Shown here: piece by piece, positions 1 through 9,397 of the stretch
How the letters are laid out: every line of letters starts with the position of its first letter
Numbering within the stretch: position 1 is the first letter of the stretch
Assembly: GCA_965223465.1 (NCBI GenBank)
Contig: OZ245025.1
Span: forward strand, 2,356,001 to 2,420,000
DNA: 64,000 nt
Reading direction: 5' to 3'
Source of the DNA: JAAELZ01 sp965223465
Lineage (GTDB): Bacteria; Pseudomonadota; Gammaproteobacteria; Arenicellales; Poriferihabitantaceae
Program-made: the position numbers and the translations under genes
The notes under the pieces: generated by a model
What the model saw: the letters and a program-made list of their open reading frames with translations, nothing else
What the model was told of the DNA's origin: nothing
Database searches by the model: none

Positions 1-1
1 C

Positions 2-259
2 AAAGATCTGCCCGGTGCAGTGCAAGATAAATGGACCAATATGTTTGGTAGCGGTAAACGGGGGGAAGATTCGAGTGGCGCCAATACCGTATTCGATGAG
101 TTTCAGCAGACCCAGTACGACAGAATTACCGAGATGAAAGAAGAGATAAAAAACCGCGCGCGTAGTTTTAAAAACTTTCGAGCGGATGCAAAACGACGCG
201 CCGATGAAGCAGAGTTTAATGAATTTATGTCTGCTGATCGATCCAAGGAAGATGCTTAA
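2..259 (+). CDS. C-terminal part of a DUF2852-like protein (left-truncated)
   Basis: The frame is open from base 2 and ends with TAA at 257-259. A GTG at base 20 could start a 79-residue protein, but codons continue upstream of it to the edge (K-D-L-P-G-A), so this is most likely the tail of a longer gene. The visible part is hydrophilic and helical. It ends in a segment (FDEF...RADEAEFNEFM) that resembles, from memory, the conserved C-terminal helix of DUF2852 proteins, whose N-terminus is a membrane segment lying outside the window. No function is known for that family. A clear terminator follows. The family call is from a short match only. Confidence 0.6.
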   Translation, partial: KDLPGAVQDKWTNMFGSGKRGEDSSGANTVFDEFQQTQYDRITEMKEEIKNRARSFKNFRADAKRRADEAEFNEFMSADRSKEDA

Positions 260-285
260 GCCTTAGGTCATCTCTCTTTATTCGA

Positions 286-318
286 CCGCAGATAGCATTT
301 CATAATCTGCGGTTTTTT
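286..318 (+). terminator. Rho-independent terminator
   Basis: An 8-bp perfect stem (CCGCAGAT / ATCTGCGG) encloses an 11-nt loop and is followed directly by six T. It sits 27 nt after the stop of the truncated gene at the left edge and points rightward. It separates that gene from the reverse-strand LPS operon. Confidence 0.85.
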
Positions 319-374
319 GTGGTCAATCTGAACGCTGGTTTTAAGCGGCATAATTTTTAGAAGCTTGTTAACAA

Positions 375-2423
375 TTACTGAGTCGCGTGTTGCTCTGCAG
401 GCTTACTCAACGCACGCTGCTGATGGCGTTTTTCAGCGCGATATACGCGTTGTCCTCGCTTATAACAATCTTTCCAGAACTTGGCATCGTCTGCCAATGT
501 AATTCGCAATGGTTTGTTCATGTAAACCGTCATAAATCGATATAAATCCCGCGTGGATAGATTCACATCCAGGCTGGAAAAATATAAACCCGCAACATCT
601 TTTACTCGCCAGCGATAGGGCGTTCGCCGACGAATTTGCATCCGATGTAGATCAATTAAAAACAAACTGCTTTTATCTGGCGCAAGATGCTGATTTTCAT
701 CGTACCCGGGATTGAGTAAAAAGTGAATTAAGTAATAATCACGATGATTGGCACCACTGCTATGCATGGTGCGCGTAATCCGGGCCAGGCTTTCGATTAA
801 CCAGCGTTTAAATTTCACTTCGTAGCGATCTTTAGGTGGGTGCGTGGGCCACTTAGCACAAAATTCTTCCAGGCTGATGGTGTCTTCAAGCGCTTCGGTA
901 ATGATAAAGGACTGTTTTCGAGCAGGGTTACGGTTGGCCATTCCATAGCCCGCTGGTGTCATGGTTTTGATATTGATCCGATCCAGGTGATGAATACCAT
1001 GCCATTCATTTTGTGCGCCAATGACAGGTTTTTTCAGATAGGTAAGATTTTTTACAATCTCGCCCCAGCCCACCCCGGTGTGGCTTTTTATATAATAGTT
1101 TTTATTGTTGTGGGAGAAAAGAATGGTGCGACGCCCCAGCGCTTTACGAATGACCTTCCCCTGGGTTCTCATAATCGTATGTATGTCCAACGGCTTGTCG
1201 TAGCGGGTCGCGAGTTCATCGCTTAAGTAAATGCTGGTGCTGTTGGGTAAGGTCTGTTTGGGTAACTTTACGCTTTGTGCGTTTTTGTTAACCCATTTCT
1301 CTATGGCGTCGACAGCGGTTTCGGGCATTTTATATAAGTCCGGGTTCTTACCATAAGCGAGGCCGTTTTTTCGCCAGGTGTCACGCTGGCTCGAAGTAAG
1401 CATTTCCACCAAGCCTTTATTGAGCTGAGTTTGCTCAAAAGGTGAATGTAAGATTAGACCGGCATTTGCTTTGTCAATATGCGGTGCATAACCGCACACG
1501 TCGGTTGCGATGACGGGCAGCCCGGAAATTATCGCTTCTAAAATGACCGTACCGGTATTTTCGCTATATGCCGGATGGATCAATAAATCACCCGCCATCA
1601 TTAACTCAGGCACATCATCTCTCCCGCCTAAAAAAGTAACGCGCTCGTTTAGATTGAATTTGTCAATCTGATTTTGGTAATTTTTAGTAGTGTTGTCCTG
1701 GCCGACAATATAAAGCTGCACCTTGTTTTGTAAGTGTTCGGGTAAAGCAAACATCGCCGCGATAACCCGGTCCAGGCCCTTGGTTTTAAACCCAGAGCCA
1801 ATAAACAGTAGCAATTGCTCGCCATTTAGACCCAGCGCATTACGTTTTTGCGCCCGAATGGCGTGATAATCGCCCTCCAGGCGTCGGGCAATGTCCACGC
1901 TCGGGGGCATGAGTACAAAACGGCTGCTTGGAGTGCCATAATGTTGTTGGTAGACCCCCATTTCACGTGGTGAGAGCGAAAAGATTGTCGTATCTTCCTG
2001 CGCATGAAATACGCTGTGTTCAAATGCGTGACGATAGTGATAGCGTGGCGTAAGTCGATACAGCGAACCGTATTGTGGTTTGGCTCGTGCTACATAACAA
2101 TAGTCAGCACCGTAATAAATATCCAGCCCCGGCATTTTGTTAAAACCCACCACCGCATCGTAGTGTTTGCCCGCGATGGCTTTTTTGAATAATTTGTGGA
2201 ACTGGGCGTTGCGACCGTGGTTGGTCATACCGCGCGCGTCTAGAATATTGATATTAATCCCGGTGGGTTGTTCACCCTGCCATTTGGAGACATAGACGTC
2301 AACGGCATGGCCGCGCTCGACCGCTTCAAGCAAAATTCGCAAAAAATCACGCGCTAACCCCCCATACGGAAAGTACCCGTATAAGGCAAATGCAAGATGC
2401 ATTTTTGGCGTAGGTAACACCAT
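375..2423 (-). CDS. waaG-waaP: Fused LPS core glucosyltransferase I (WaaG) and heptose I kinase (WaaP)
   Basis: This 682-residue protein joins two enzymes that are separate neighbouring genes (about 374 and 265 aa) in Escherichia coli. Residues 8-378 follow WaaG closely: YFP-GGL-RDF near 17-27, NHGRNA at 68-73, GFNKMPGLD at 93-101, and the GT4 EX7E pair at E288/E296. Residues about 395-650 follow WaaP: an Ile-Lys segment near 445, SFIITE at 505-510, the catalytic HRD at 560-562 and IDLHR near 590. WaaG adds the first glucose to heptose II; WaaP phosphorylates heptose I on the cytoplasmic face of the inner membrane. No stop or frameshift separates the halves. An ATG at residue 8 (2402) is an alternative start. 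It lies 3 nt after galE and is probably co-transcribed with it. Confidence 0.93.
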   Translation of the reverse strand: MVLPTPKMHLAFALYGYFPYGGLARDFLRILLEAVERGHAVDVYVSKWQGEQPTGININILDARGMTNHGRNAQFHKLFKKAIAGKHYDAVVGFNKMPGLDIYYGADYCYVARAKPQYGSLYRLTPRYHYRHAFEHSVFHAQEDTTIFSLSPREMGVYQQHYGTPSSRFVLMPPSVDIARRLEGDYHAIRAQKRNALGLNGEQLLLFIGSGFKTKGLDRVIAAMFALPEHLQNKVQLYIVGQDNTTKNYQNQIDKFNLNERVTFLGGRDDVPELMMAGDLLIHPAYSENTGTVILEAIISGLPVIATDVCGYAPHIDKANAGLILHSPFEQTQLNKGLVEMLTSSQRDTWRKNGLAYGKNPDLYKMPETAVDAIEKWVNKNAQSVKLPKQTLPNSTSIYLSDELATRYDKPLDIHTIMRTQGKVIRKALGRRTILFSHNNKNYYIKSHTGVGWGEIVKNLTYLKKPVIGAQNEWHGIHHLDRINIKTMTPAGYGMANRNPARKQSFIITEALEDTISLEEFCAKWPTHPPKDRYEVKFKRWLIESLARITRTMHSSGANHRDYYLIHFLLNPGYDENQHLAPDKSSLFLIDLHRMQIRRRTPYRWRVKDVAGLYFSSLDVNLSTRDLYRFMTVYMNKPLRITLADDAKFWKDCYKRGQRVYRAEKRHQQRALSKPAEQHATQ

Positions 2424-2426
2424 AAA

Positions 2427-3431
2427 TCAGTTCTTCTGGCGAGCCTGCCAGGTTTTCTCCCATTCGTATGCGGTTCGACAGATAAGTTCAAGATCATCAT
2501 GCTGGGGTTGCCAGTACAACAATTGCTTGATCCGTGTATTGTCGGCGATCAGGCTAGGCGGGTCACCCGCACGTCGATCAGTCTCGATTGCGGTAAAATT
2601 CACCCCGCTGACTTGTTTTACCATATTCACCACTTCCTTGACGGAATAGCCTTGACCATAACCGCAGTTTACGCGCACCGAGTCACCGCCATCGGCCAGA
2701 TAATCCAAGGCATGCAAATGCGCATTGGCCAGATCATCCACGTGAATATAGTCTCGTACGCAAGAGCCATCCGGTGTGTCGTAGTCCGTACCAAATAGCA
2801 TCATTTTATCACGGCTGCCAGTGGCGGTTTCGCAGGCAACTTTGATTAGATGGGTCGCCTCAGGGGTGGCCTGGCCAAGTTGCCCGGCAATTTGCGCGCC
2901 AGCCGCATTAAAATAACGCAAGGCGACGAAGCGAAATGGCGTGTCTTTTTTCGCCCAACCCAGTGCGACGTCATTTAACGTCATTTCGGTAATCAACTTG
3001 GTGTGACCATAAGGGTTAATTGGTGCCACCCGAGTGTCTTCACTCACTTGCCCGGTTTCCGGCAGACCGTAGACCGCAGCGCTGGATGAGAATACGAAGT
3101 GCTTCACGGCGTTATTCACGCAGCATTCGATTAATCTCAGCGAGCCCACGACGTTATTCTCATAGTATTTAAATGGGTCGGCAACAGATTCGGGTACCAC
3201 GATATAACCGGCAAAATGGACCACTGAGTCAATACGATGTTGGCTGAGCACCGAATTCACCTGCGCCTGGTCGGCAATGTCTCCTTCCACCAGCGTGGCC
3301 GCTGGATCAACCGCCCAACGATGGCCGGAGTAAAAATTATCCAGTACCACGACACGATGGCCAGCGTCGACTAATTGTTTGACGGTATGCGATCCGATAT
3401 ACCCCGCACCACCGGTGACCAATATATTCAT
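2427..3431 (-). CDS. galE: UDP-glucose 4-epimerase
   Basis: The 334-residue short-chain dehydrogenase begins with the NAD-binding GGAGYIG motif (residues 7-13). The catalytic YxxxK is Y141-K145, preceded by the SSSAAVYG stretch near 115. Length and motifs match GalE, which interconverts UDP-glucose and UDP-galactose for LPS and exopolysaccharide sugars. It is first in a two-gene reverse operon with the WaaG-WaaP fusion; only 3 nt separate the genes, which supports a role in supplying core sugars. It starts with ATG at 3431 and is divergent from the aminopeptidase gene, 65 nt away. Confidence 0.95.
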   Translation of the reverse strand: MNILVTGGAGYIGSHTVKQLVDAGHRVVVLDNFYSGHRWAVDPAATLVEGDIADQAQVNSVLSQHRIDSVVHFAGYIVVPESVADPFKYYENNVVGSLRLIECCVNNAVKHFVFSSSAAVYGLPETGQVSEDTRVAPINPYGHTKLITEMTLNDVALGWAKKDTPFRFVALRYFNAAGAQIAGQLGQATPEATHLIKVACETATGSRDKMMLFGTDYDTPDGSCVRDYIHVDDLANAHLHALDYLADGGDSVRVNCGYGQGYSVKEVVNMVKQVSGVNFTAIETDRRAGDPPSLIADNTRIKQLLYWQPQHDDLELICRTAYEWEKTWQARQKN

Positions 3432-3496
3432 AAGGCTTTATGGTTTGAAATTCGTATAATTCGTCAATGATACATTAAGCCGATAAGATTAGCCTT

Positions 3497-4813
3497 ATGC
3501 CAAGTAAAACAAAGCTCAAAAATAAGCCAACTAGTACACAGCTGGTGCCGGCGATGCTCGATTATATCGGTGCATCTCCCACCCCATTTCATGCGGTACA
3601 CAACACGCGCCAACTACTAGATGCAGCGGGCTACCAGCATCGATCCTTTAGCGACAGACGACGTACCAAAGGGCAGTTTTATTTCGTGCAAAACGATTCG
3701 AGTATCATTGCAGTATCGCTTAATGCACCGCTCGGCAATGGTTTTCATTTGGTTGGTGCACATAGTGATAGCCCGTGTTTAAAAATCAAGCCCAACGCCG
3801 CTTACGAGAAAAATGGATTCTTACAAGTAGGGGTAGAGGTGTACGGTGGCGCGCTGCTGGCCCCGTGGTTTGATCGCGATCTTTCGTTGGCGGGGCGCGT
3901 TAGTTTACTCACCGATAAGGGCGAAAGAGTCAACCGACTGCTCGATTTCAAGCGGCCGATCGGCATTATTCCCAGTTTGGCAATTCATTTAAACCGAGGG
4001 ATAAACGAAAAAAATGAGATCAACAAACAAACCCATTTACCACCGGTACTAGATCTATGTGAAAAGGCGCCTGATCTGCCGAGCTTGTTACACACCCAGC
4101 TTAAAGTGCAGTATCCTAAAGAGGTGTTTACCAAATTACTCGCTTACGAGCTTTGTTTGTACGATACGCAAGCGCCTGCGATTATTGGCCTGTCAAAAAA
4201 TCTAATCGTTTCTGCACGGCTGGATAATTTACTCAGCAGTTATATTGGCATACGTGCGCTACTGGCGCATCAGGCAAAAACCAATTGTGTGGTGGTGTTA
4301 AACGATCATGAAGAAGTGGGTAGTGCCTCGGCCGCTGGTGCCGCCGGGCCGATGCTAAAATCGGTGTTACAACACCTATGCGGCGATGATCCCACCTATC
4401 GTCAGGCGATCAGCCGCTCCATGCTGGTCTCAGCCGATAACGCCCACGCGGTACATCCAAATTATGCCGATGTGCATGAGCCAAGACACCAACCGCAAAT
4501 TAATCAAGGCCCGGTGATAAAAATTAACCATAACCAACGTTACGCGACCAACAGCGAGACCCAGGGAGTGTTCGCGCAACTATGCGAAAAAGCGTCGGTA
4601 CCTTATCAGCAATTTGTGGTTAGAAGTGATATGGGTTGTGGCTCTACTATTGGACCCATTACGGCGACCGAGTTAGGCGTGCGAACCGTGGATATTGGTG
4701 CACCCCAGCTGGCAATGCATTCCATTCGAGAGTTGGCTGGCGTAAACGATTGCGAACACTTGTATAACGCACTCACCACCTTTTTCAATGAAGAAAACTT
4801 GGGTTTGGGCTGA
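3497..4813 (+). CDS. apeB: M18 family aminopeptidase
   Basis: A 438-residue dinuclear zinc aminopeptidase of the M18 (aspartyl aminopeptidase) family. Visible ligand motifs include GAHSDSP (H89, D91), a central LNDHEEVGS segment, SADNAHAVHPNY, and SDMGCGSTIGP near the C-terminus. Length is normal for the family (about 425-460). The enzyme removes N-terminal residues, acidic ones in characterised members, from peptides in the cytoplasm. No signal peptide is seen. It is transcribed away from galE, apparently alone; the small membrane protein 51 nt downstream may follow it in one transcript. Confidence 0.9.
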   Translation: MPSKTKLKNKPTSTQLVPAMLDYIGASPTPFHAVHNTRQLLDAAGYQHRSFSDRRRTKGQFYFVQNDSSIIAVSLNAPLGNGFHLVGAHSDSPCLKIKPNAAYEKNGFLQVGVEVYGGALLAPWFDRDLSLAGRVSLLTDKGERVNRLLDFKRPIGIIPSLAIHLNRGINEKNEINKQTHLPPVLDLCEKAPDLPSLLHTQLKVQYPKEVFTKLLAYELCLYDTQAPAIIGLSKNLIVSARLDNLLSSYIGIRALLAHQAKTNCVVVLNDHEEVGSASAAGAAGPMLKSVLQHLCGDDPTYRQAISRSMLVSADNAHAVHPNYADVHEPRHQPQINQGPVIKINHNQRYATNSETQGVFAQLCEKASVPYQQFVVRSDMGCGSTIGPITATELGVRTVDIGAPQLAMHSIRELAGVNDCEHLYNALTTFFNEENLGLG

Positions 4814-4864
4814 ATATTAAATTGAATTGCTGTTGCTTGTAAGAAAATATAATCGCTTAGTTTA

Positions 4865-5260
4865 ATGAACAGTTTAAAGGCGATCACAGCTGGCAGTGTG
4901 TTTATTATTGTGGGCATGTTGCTACTCCAACTGCTTGCTTTGTTTATCGCTGTTATCTACAAGAACCTCGCTATTGATTACCCATTTCTAACAGAAATGA
5001 GTCGAGTCTTTAAGTATCTGGTGGCGATCCCGGTGTTTCTGATGGTGATATTTTTCGGTGGATATATTACGGCTTATATAGCCGGGGACAACGCAATGCA
5101 GCACTGTCTGGTTACCGGTGCCATCCCGGCTGGTGTGATGATGTGGTCGGCATTGGAAAATGCGAGCCTGACGTTAACCGGGATGGTTATGGTCGGGTTG
5201 ATGATTGCAGCAAGTATCGCTGGAGGCGTTTACTGGCAAAGACGGGTGTCGACCAGATAA
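4865..5260 (+). CDS. Small integral membrane protein of unknown function
   Basis: A 131-residue, strongly hydrophobic protein with four likely membrane helices (roughly 10-32, 47-68, 78-98, 103-125). I do not recognise a family with confidence; the layout is like the many small four-helix proteins of unknown role. It begins 51 nt after the M18 aminopeptidase. It ends 24 nt before the convergent DUF2207 gene. Confidence 0.7.
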   Translation: MNSLKAITAGSVFIIVGMLLLQLLALFIAVIYKNLAIDYPFLTEMSRVFKYLVAIPVFLMVIFFGGYITAYIAGDNAMQHCLVTGAIPAGVMMWSALENASLTLTGMVMVGLMIAASIAGGVYWQRRVSTR

Positions 5261-5284
5261 CAATATTACGTAAGGTGAAAGACC

Positions 5285-7150
5285 CTACCAGCCACCACCT
5301 CCACCACCGCCTCCTCCTCCACCGGCACCACCTGAAAAGCCCCCACCGGAAGAAGAGCTGGGTGCGGTAGATGCTGCAGCCACACTGCCAGCCAAACCAG
5401 CGCCTATCGCCGAACCAATACTGGAAGCATTAAAACCGCCGCGGTAGCTGCCGCCGTACCAACCCGGTCGGTATTCCTTACCCTGTTCTTTGTGCTGTTT
5501 AAACACTTCGGTAAACTGTTCGCTCCATTGATTCTCCACACCAAGCGCAATCGCGTAAGGCAATAGTTTTTCAAATAGCTCGGGCGTTTTTTCGGGTGGG
5601 TGTAAGATGTCTAGCCGGTTTTGTTCTGCGGTTGCCAGATACAAACGAAAGCCTTCTATCTCGTCCAAGATTTTTTGCCCAAACGGGGTGGGGGCTTTGA
5701 GTAAATAATGAAACAGCAAAAACAAGCCCGCCACAAACAGGCTTAACCAAATCATTACATTGGAGTTAAACAGGGTAAACGCCGAGTTCTGCAAGCCAAC
5801 GATGGCAAAAAACCCCGCCCCAAACAACATAAAGGGTTTGGCGCCACGCTGATTGACGGTGACCGCGATAAACATAAAAATCAACAAGGGCAGTAAATGC
5901 CCCACTTTAATTTGCGCGTTTGCCAGATGTAAACCACATAAAACCAGCGCCGCCAGCCCGATGATCAAACCAAACCAGGAGTAGTACTGATTATTTTTGT
6001 AAATGGCATCGCGCCACTCGCGTTTCAAAAATTTGGCCAAGCTTTTTTTGGTGCTTGCTACCAGTGGGTTGTATTTTTTACCCAGACTAATTGTGCTGTT
6101 CGATTTAAACAGTGATTGATAAATAATTTGCTCGCCTTCCGATAGCGGCTCGAGTTTGGCTGGGTCAGCAGGCTGCTTACGTACGGTATACTTTTTTTTG
6201 CTTTCTTGCTCGATTTTCAGATAACCCTTAACGGCCATATTGAGCAGCGCTGATGTAAAGGTCGCGTTATTGGCTTTGTTGTGCGTGATGAAATGATGCG
6301 CGGCGGGTGAAAGATCTCGCACGGGATGATAGTCAGCGACCACAATACCTTTTTGTGGGTCACGACCGACCGCCAGCCAGGCTTTAATGTAATACACTGG
6401 TAGCAGCAAAAGCAGGCCCAAACCAAACAGCCATTTGAAGTTATCCCGAATGAATCGAGTGCCACCCGTTGGTGGCGCAGCCACAATGTTTTGTGGCAAC
6501 TCTAGAGAAATGGTCATGCCCTCATAGCTATCCAGCGCACGCGTTGCTGCAAAGGTAATCGACCCATCCGGGTTTTTTGTCGCCTCAAACGCTTTTTCTG
6601 TTTCGCCACTTCTACCTAACCAGGCGTCATAGTGGACGGCTTGCATACCCTCGGGTAAATGCACGGTGGCGCTCAATGCATCCGTTGGGAATACCCAATC
6701 CTGACCGTTTACATTCCAATGTAAATAATCCACCCCGTTTTCGTGCGCCAGTTGCCAGGTCGTGGTATAGCGAATTTCATATTCATGCGGCCCCGGAGCA
6801 ATGTAACGTTGTTTGTCACCGATATAAGTTCGAATGCCATTGGGTAGCGCAATTTGGTGCCACGGGCTGCCCTTGCCATCGACCAGCACGGATTCGATAT
6901 TAAATCGGGTTTTTTCTCGAAAGCCCAGCCCGCCCCACTTCGGGTGTTTGTAGATGGTGGGCAGATCACGATAAATACCTCGACGAATTTGAGCATTTTC
7001 GCTAATCACGCCAATGGTTTCGGTGACGTCAAGCGAGCGATCCGCTAATACTTTTATCTCGCTGTGAAAGCGAGTTATCCGTTCTTCGGCAAAAGCACTT
7101 TGCCCGACGCATGCAATGAATAACGCCCATAATATGAAAGCTTGGCGCAT
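5285..7150 (-). CDS. DUF2207 membrane protein (YciQ-like), exported with a Gly-rich tail
   Basis: About 621 residues. I place the start at the ATG at 7150 because it opens a good signal peptide (MRQAFILWALF...QSAFA then EE). A TTG at 7186 overlaps the lemA stop and would add 12 unlikely residues. After the signal peptide comes the extracytoplasmic DUF2207 domain, a membrane helix near residue 245, a cytoplasmic segment, further helices around 400-490, and a Ser/Gly-rich C-terminus ending in a long glycine run and W. This layout and the glycine tail are typical of DUF2207 proteins. They are often encoded next to LemA, as here, and their biochemical role is not established. Confidence 0.85.
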   Translation of the reverse strand: MRQAFILWALFIACVGQSAFAEERITRFHSEIKVLADRSLDVTETIGVISENAQIRRGIYRDLPTIYKHPKWGGLGFREKTRFNIESVLVDGKGSPWHQIALPNGIRTYIGDKQRYIAPGPHEYEIRYTTTWQLAHENGVDYLHWNVNGQDWVFPTDALSATVHLPEGMQAVHYDAWLGRSGETEKAFEATKNPDGSITFAATRALDSYEGMTISLELPQNIVAAPPTGGTRFIRDNFKWLFGLGLLLLLPVYYIKAWLAVGRDPQKGIVVADYHPVRDLSPAAHHFITHNKANNATFTSALLNMAVKGYLKIEQESKKKYTVRKQPADPAKLEPLSEGEQIIYQSLFKSNSTISLGKKYNPLVASTKKSLAKFLKREWRDAIYKNNQYYSWFGLIIGLAALVLCGLHLANAQIKVGHLLPLLIFMFIAVTVNQRGAKPFMLFGAGFFAIVGLQNSAFTLFNSNVMIWLSLFVAGLFLLFHYLLKAPTPFGQKILDEIEGFRLYLATAEQNRLDILHPPEKTPELFEKLLPYAIALGVENQWSEQFTEVFKQHKEQGKEYRPGWYGGSYRGGFNASSIGSAIGAGLAGSVAAASTAPSSSSGGGFSGGAGGGGGGGGGGGW

Positions 7151-7182
7151 CACCCGGCAGCTTAGTTCAATTATCTGACCAA

Positions 7183-7755
7183 TCAAGCGGACTCGCTAAA
7201 ATCAACCTTTGGCGCTTGGCGTGCAGCCTCCAAATCCAACTCAAAAAACTCTGCTTCGGCAAACTCAAATTTTTCTGCAACAATATTTGAAGGAAATGAT
7301 TGAATGAGTGTATTGTTGTCGCGTACTGAACCATTGTAGTAACGGCGGGCTTTTTCAATATCACTTTCAATTTCTGCTAGTTGGTCTTGCAGGCGCTGGA
7401 AATTGCCATCGGCTTTAATATCAGGATAGTCTTCCACCTGCACCATTATCCCGCTGAGTTGCTGGCTAAAGGTTTGTTCTTCTGTCCCAGCTTGTGCGGG
7501 AGACATGTTACTTTTGGGAACGCGTAGCTCGGTCACCGCCTTAAGTAGTCCGGCCTCGTGTTCGGTATACCCTTTGATCGTGCTGACCAAGTTTGGAATC
7601 AAGTTGTGACGTTTTTTGAGCTGTACTTCAATACCGCTCCAGGCGTCTTCAACAAAGTTTCTATGCTTTACCAGCGAATTATAGGTTGCGATTCCCCAGG
7701 CGACGATAACCCCTGCGATCGCAATCAGGACCCAGATAGCATTGACCCCAGTCAT
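7183..7755 (-). CDS. lemA: LemA family protein
   Basis: A 190-residue protein with one N-terminal membrane helix (about 5-24), then the helical LemA core: YN-LV--RN-V--AWS-I-VQL-KRHNLIPNLV, and AR-YYN--V---N near 140-155, all hallmark segments. LemA proteins are N-out membrane-anchored helical bundles of uncertain function, commonly paired with DUF2207 or peptidase genes. The downstream DUF2207 gene begins at or just after the lemA stop, so the two form an operon. Starts with ATG at 7755. Confidence 0.93.
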   Translation of the reverse strand: MTGVNAIWVLIAIAGVIVAWGIATYNSLVKHRNFVEDAWSGIEVQLKKRHNLIPNLVSTIKGYTEHEAGLLKAVTELRVPKSNMSPAQAGTEEQTFSQQLSGIMVQVEDYPDIKADGNFQRLQDQLAEIESDIEKARRYYNGSVRDNNTLIQSFPSNIVAEKFEFAEAEFFELDLEAARQAPKVDFSESA

Positions 7756-7869
7756 AGTTTTTCCTCATTACAATAACCGCGCATATTATCTCATAAAATC
7801 AGCAAGTTCACGCATACCAAGGATAAATAATATGCTAATTAAAGGCTGGGTTTTCGCTACAATGTGGGC

Positions 7870-8559
7870 ATGATTCCGTTACATGATGATAATCCCACCC
7901 GTATTCAGCCGTTTCTGACCATAGCATTTATGGCTATTTGCACCTTGGTTTTTATCTGGCAATTTTCGCATGCACCCGATGGTCAATTGCTGATCGTGAA
8001 TCAACTGGGGGTGATTCCAGCGGTTCTGTTTGACAATGTAGAATTGGATTCTGCTCAAGTTTGGGTACCCGCTTCCTTAACTGTCTTAACTTCCATGTTT
8101 TTGCACGGAGGGTGGATGCATTTAATTAGTAACATGCTTTATCTGTGGATATTTGGGAACAATATTGAAGACGCAATGGGGCACTTTAAATTCTTGATAT
8201 TTTATTTATTGTGCGGTGCTGCAGCCGTATTTGCGCAGGCCATACCCGATCCGCACTCAGTGGTACCAATGGTCGGCGCAAGTGGGGCCATTTCTGGGAT
8301 CCTGGGTGCTTATTTGTTACTGTATCCACGTGCAACCGTGCTGGTGGGAATACCCATTTTTATTTACCTGCATACCGTAAGGCTACCAGCAATGTTGGTA
8401 TTGGGCGCCTGGTTTGCAATTCAGCTGATTAGCTCTGTCACTTCAGGTGGCGAAGGCGGGGTAGCGTTTGGCGCCCACATCGGAGGATTCATTGCCGGGA
8501 TGGTATTGATTCCTTTTTTTAAAGACGAAGCATTTAAACTACATTTACCTTTCGGTTAA
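7870..8559 (+). CDS. Rhomboid family intramembrane serine protease
   Basis: A 229-residue protein with about six membrane helices. The N-terminus MIPLHDDNPTR is typical of this rhomboid subfamily, which is why I use the ATG at 7870 rather than the GTG at 7864. The catalytic dyad is visible: Ser138 in GASGAISG and His203 in GAHIGGF. The conserved HGGWMHLISNM segment (79-89) supplies the oxyanion-side His/Asn. Rhomboids cut single-pass membrane proteins within the bilayer; the substrate here cannot be read from context. The gene is divergent from lemA and stands alone. Confidence 0.93.
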   Translation: MIPLHDDNPTRIQPFLTIAFMAICTLVFIWQFSHAPDGQLLIVNQLGVIPAVLFDNVELDSAQVWVPASLTVLTSMFLHGGWMHLISNMLYLWIFGNNIEDAMGHFKFLIFYLLCGAAAVFAQAIPDPHSVVPMVGASGAISGILGAYLLLYPRATVLVGIPIFIYLHTVRLPAMLVLGAWFAIQLISSVTSGGEGGVAFGAHIGGFIAGMVLIPFFKDEAFKLHLPFG

Positions 8560-8609
8560 AAAATTAGAAAACTCGGGTAAACATTCTGCTTAGTTAAGCG
8601 CTTCTACAG

Positions 8610-9251
8610 CTATAAATAATGAACGATGCCGAAGACGATAACGGTTAGCGCTAGGCTAGAATGAATCACGCCTTTAACCGTTGTAATCGGCCCCATCTTA
8701 CCGACAATCGCGTTTAACTCAAGCAGAAAAATGATCGCAATTCCAAGTAAAAACCCAACATCAGAAAAGCTCATCATTTCCAGGCCGCCGGTATTTGCGC
8801 CTGAAAAATAACCGTGTTTCGAAGCAAGCATACCAAACAGCATGGGTCCAGAGAACAAGGTATTGGTGCGCGAAGCGCGTAGCGCTTTGCTGCCAGCAAC
8901 CGCAGCATCACCTTCTTGCAGGCCGATCACTACTTTCTGGTTGGGCCAGATAATCAACCACACGTTCAAGAACATAAAGGTGCCCATTAATGCGCCGAGC
9001 AAAATGTACTGATTTGCCAATGGTCCTAAACGCCAGAGCAGGATCAGGCCAGTCAAAAAGGTACCCATCGCACCCCAACGAAACCACCATAAGGCACGAG
9101 GCGCCAGTTTTTGGGTGGCGTCGGCTTTAGCTTCAGCGCTCGCCTCAGCAAAATAGGCGCCTTGAACGAAATTAAAATAATAAAGTAAACCCACCCACGC
9201 GATCCCAAACAGAGCATGGCCCCAACGCGCAAGAAATTCCAAAAAAATCAT
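8610..9251 (-). CDS. Membrane protein related to the urate hydroxylase PuuD membrane domain
   Basis: A 213-residue membrane protein with six to seven helices. The N-terminal pattern (ARWGHALFGIAWVGLLYYFNFVQ), later WW-RWGA, and LNVWLIIWPNQKVV resemble the membrane domain of the PuuD family. Characterised PuuD has a C-terminal cytochrome c domain; none is present here and no CxxCH occurs. A good AGGAGA ribosome site precedes the ATG at 9251. Two c-type cytochromes are encoded about 1.7-3 kb away on the same strand and could be electron partners, but that is only inference. It could act on another substrate than urate. Confidence 0.75.
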   Translation of the reverse strand: MIFLEFLARWGHALFGIAWVGLLYYFNFVQGAYFAEASAEAKADATQKLAPRALWWFRWGAMGTFLTGLILLWRLGPLANQYILLGALMGTFMFLNVWLIIWPNQKVVIGLQEGDAAVAGSKALRASRTNTLFSGPMLFGMLASKHGYFSGANTGGLEMMSFSDVGFLLGIAIIFLLELNAIVGKMGPITTVKGVIHSSLALTVIVFGIVHYL

Positions 9252-9397
9252 TGTGGTCTCCTAATAAATAAAACGGTAACCGACTACCGTACCGGACTGA
9301 ATCGCTCAATTATAAAGTGAAAAGATGAACAAAAGCCGTTCGTAAAAGGCTTACAAGTTATCGGTGGGTAACTATCGGTTCGGAAAAATCGAAAAAA

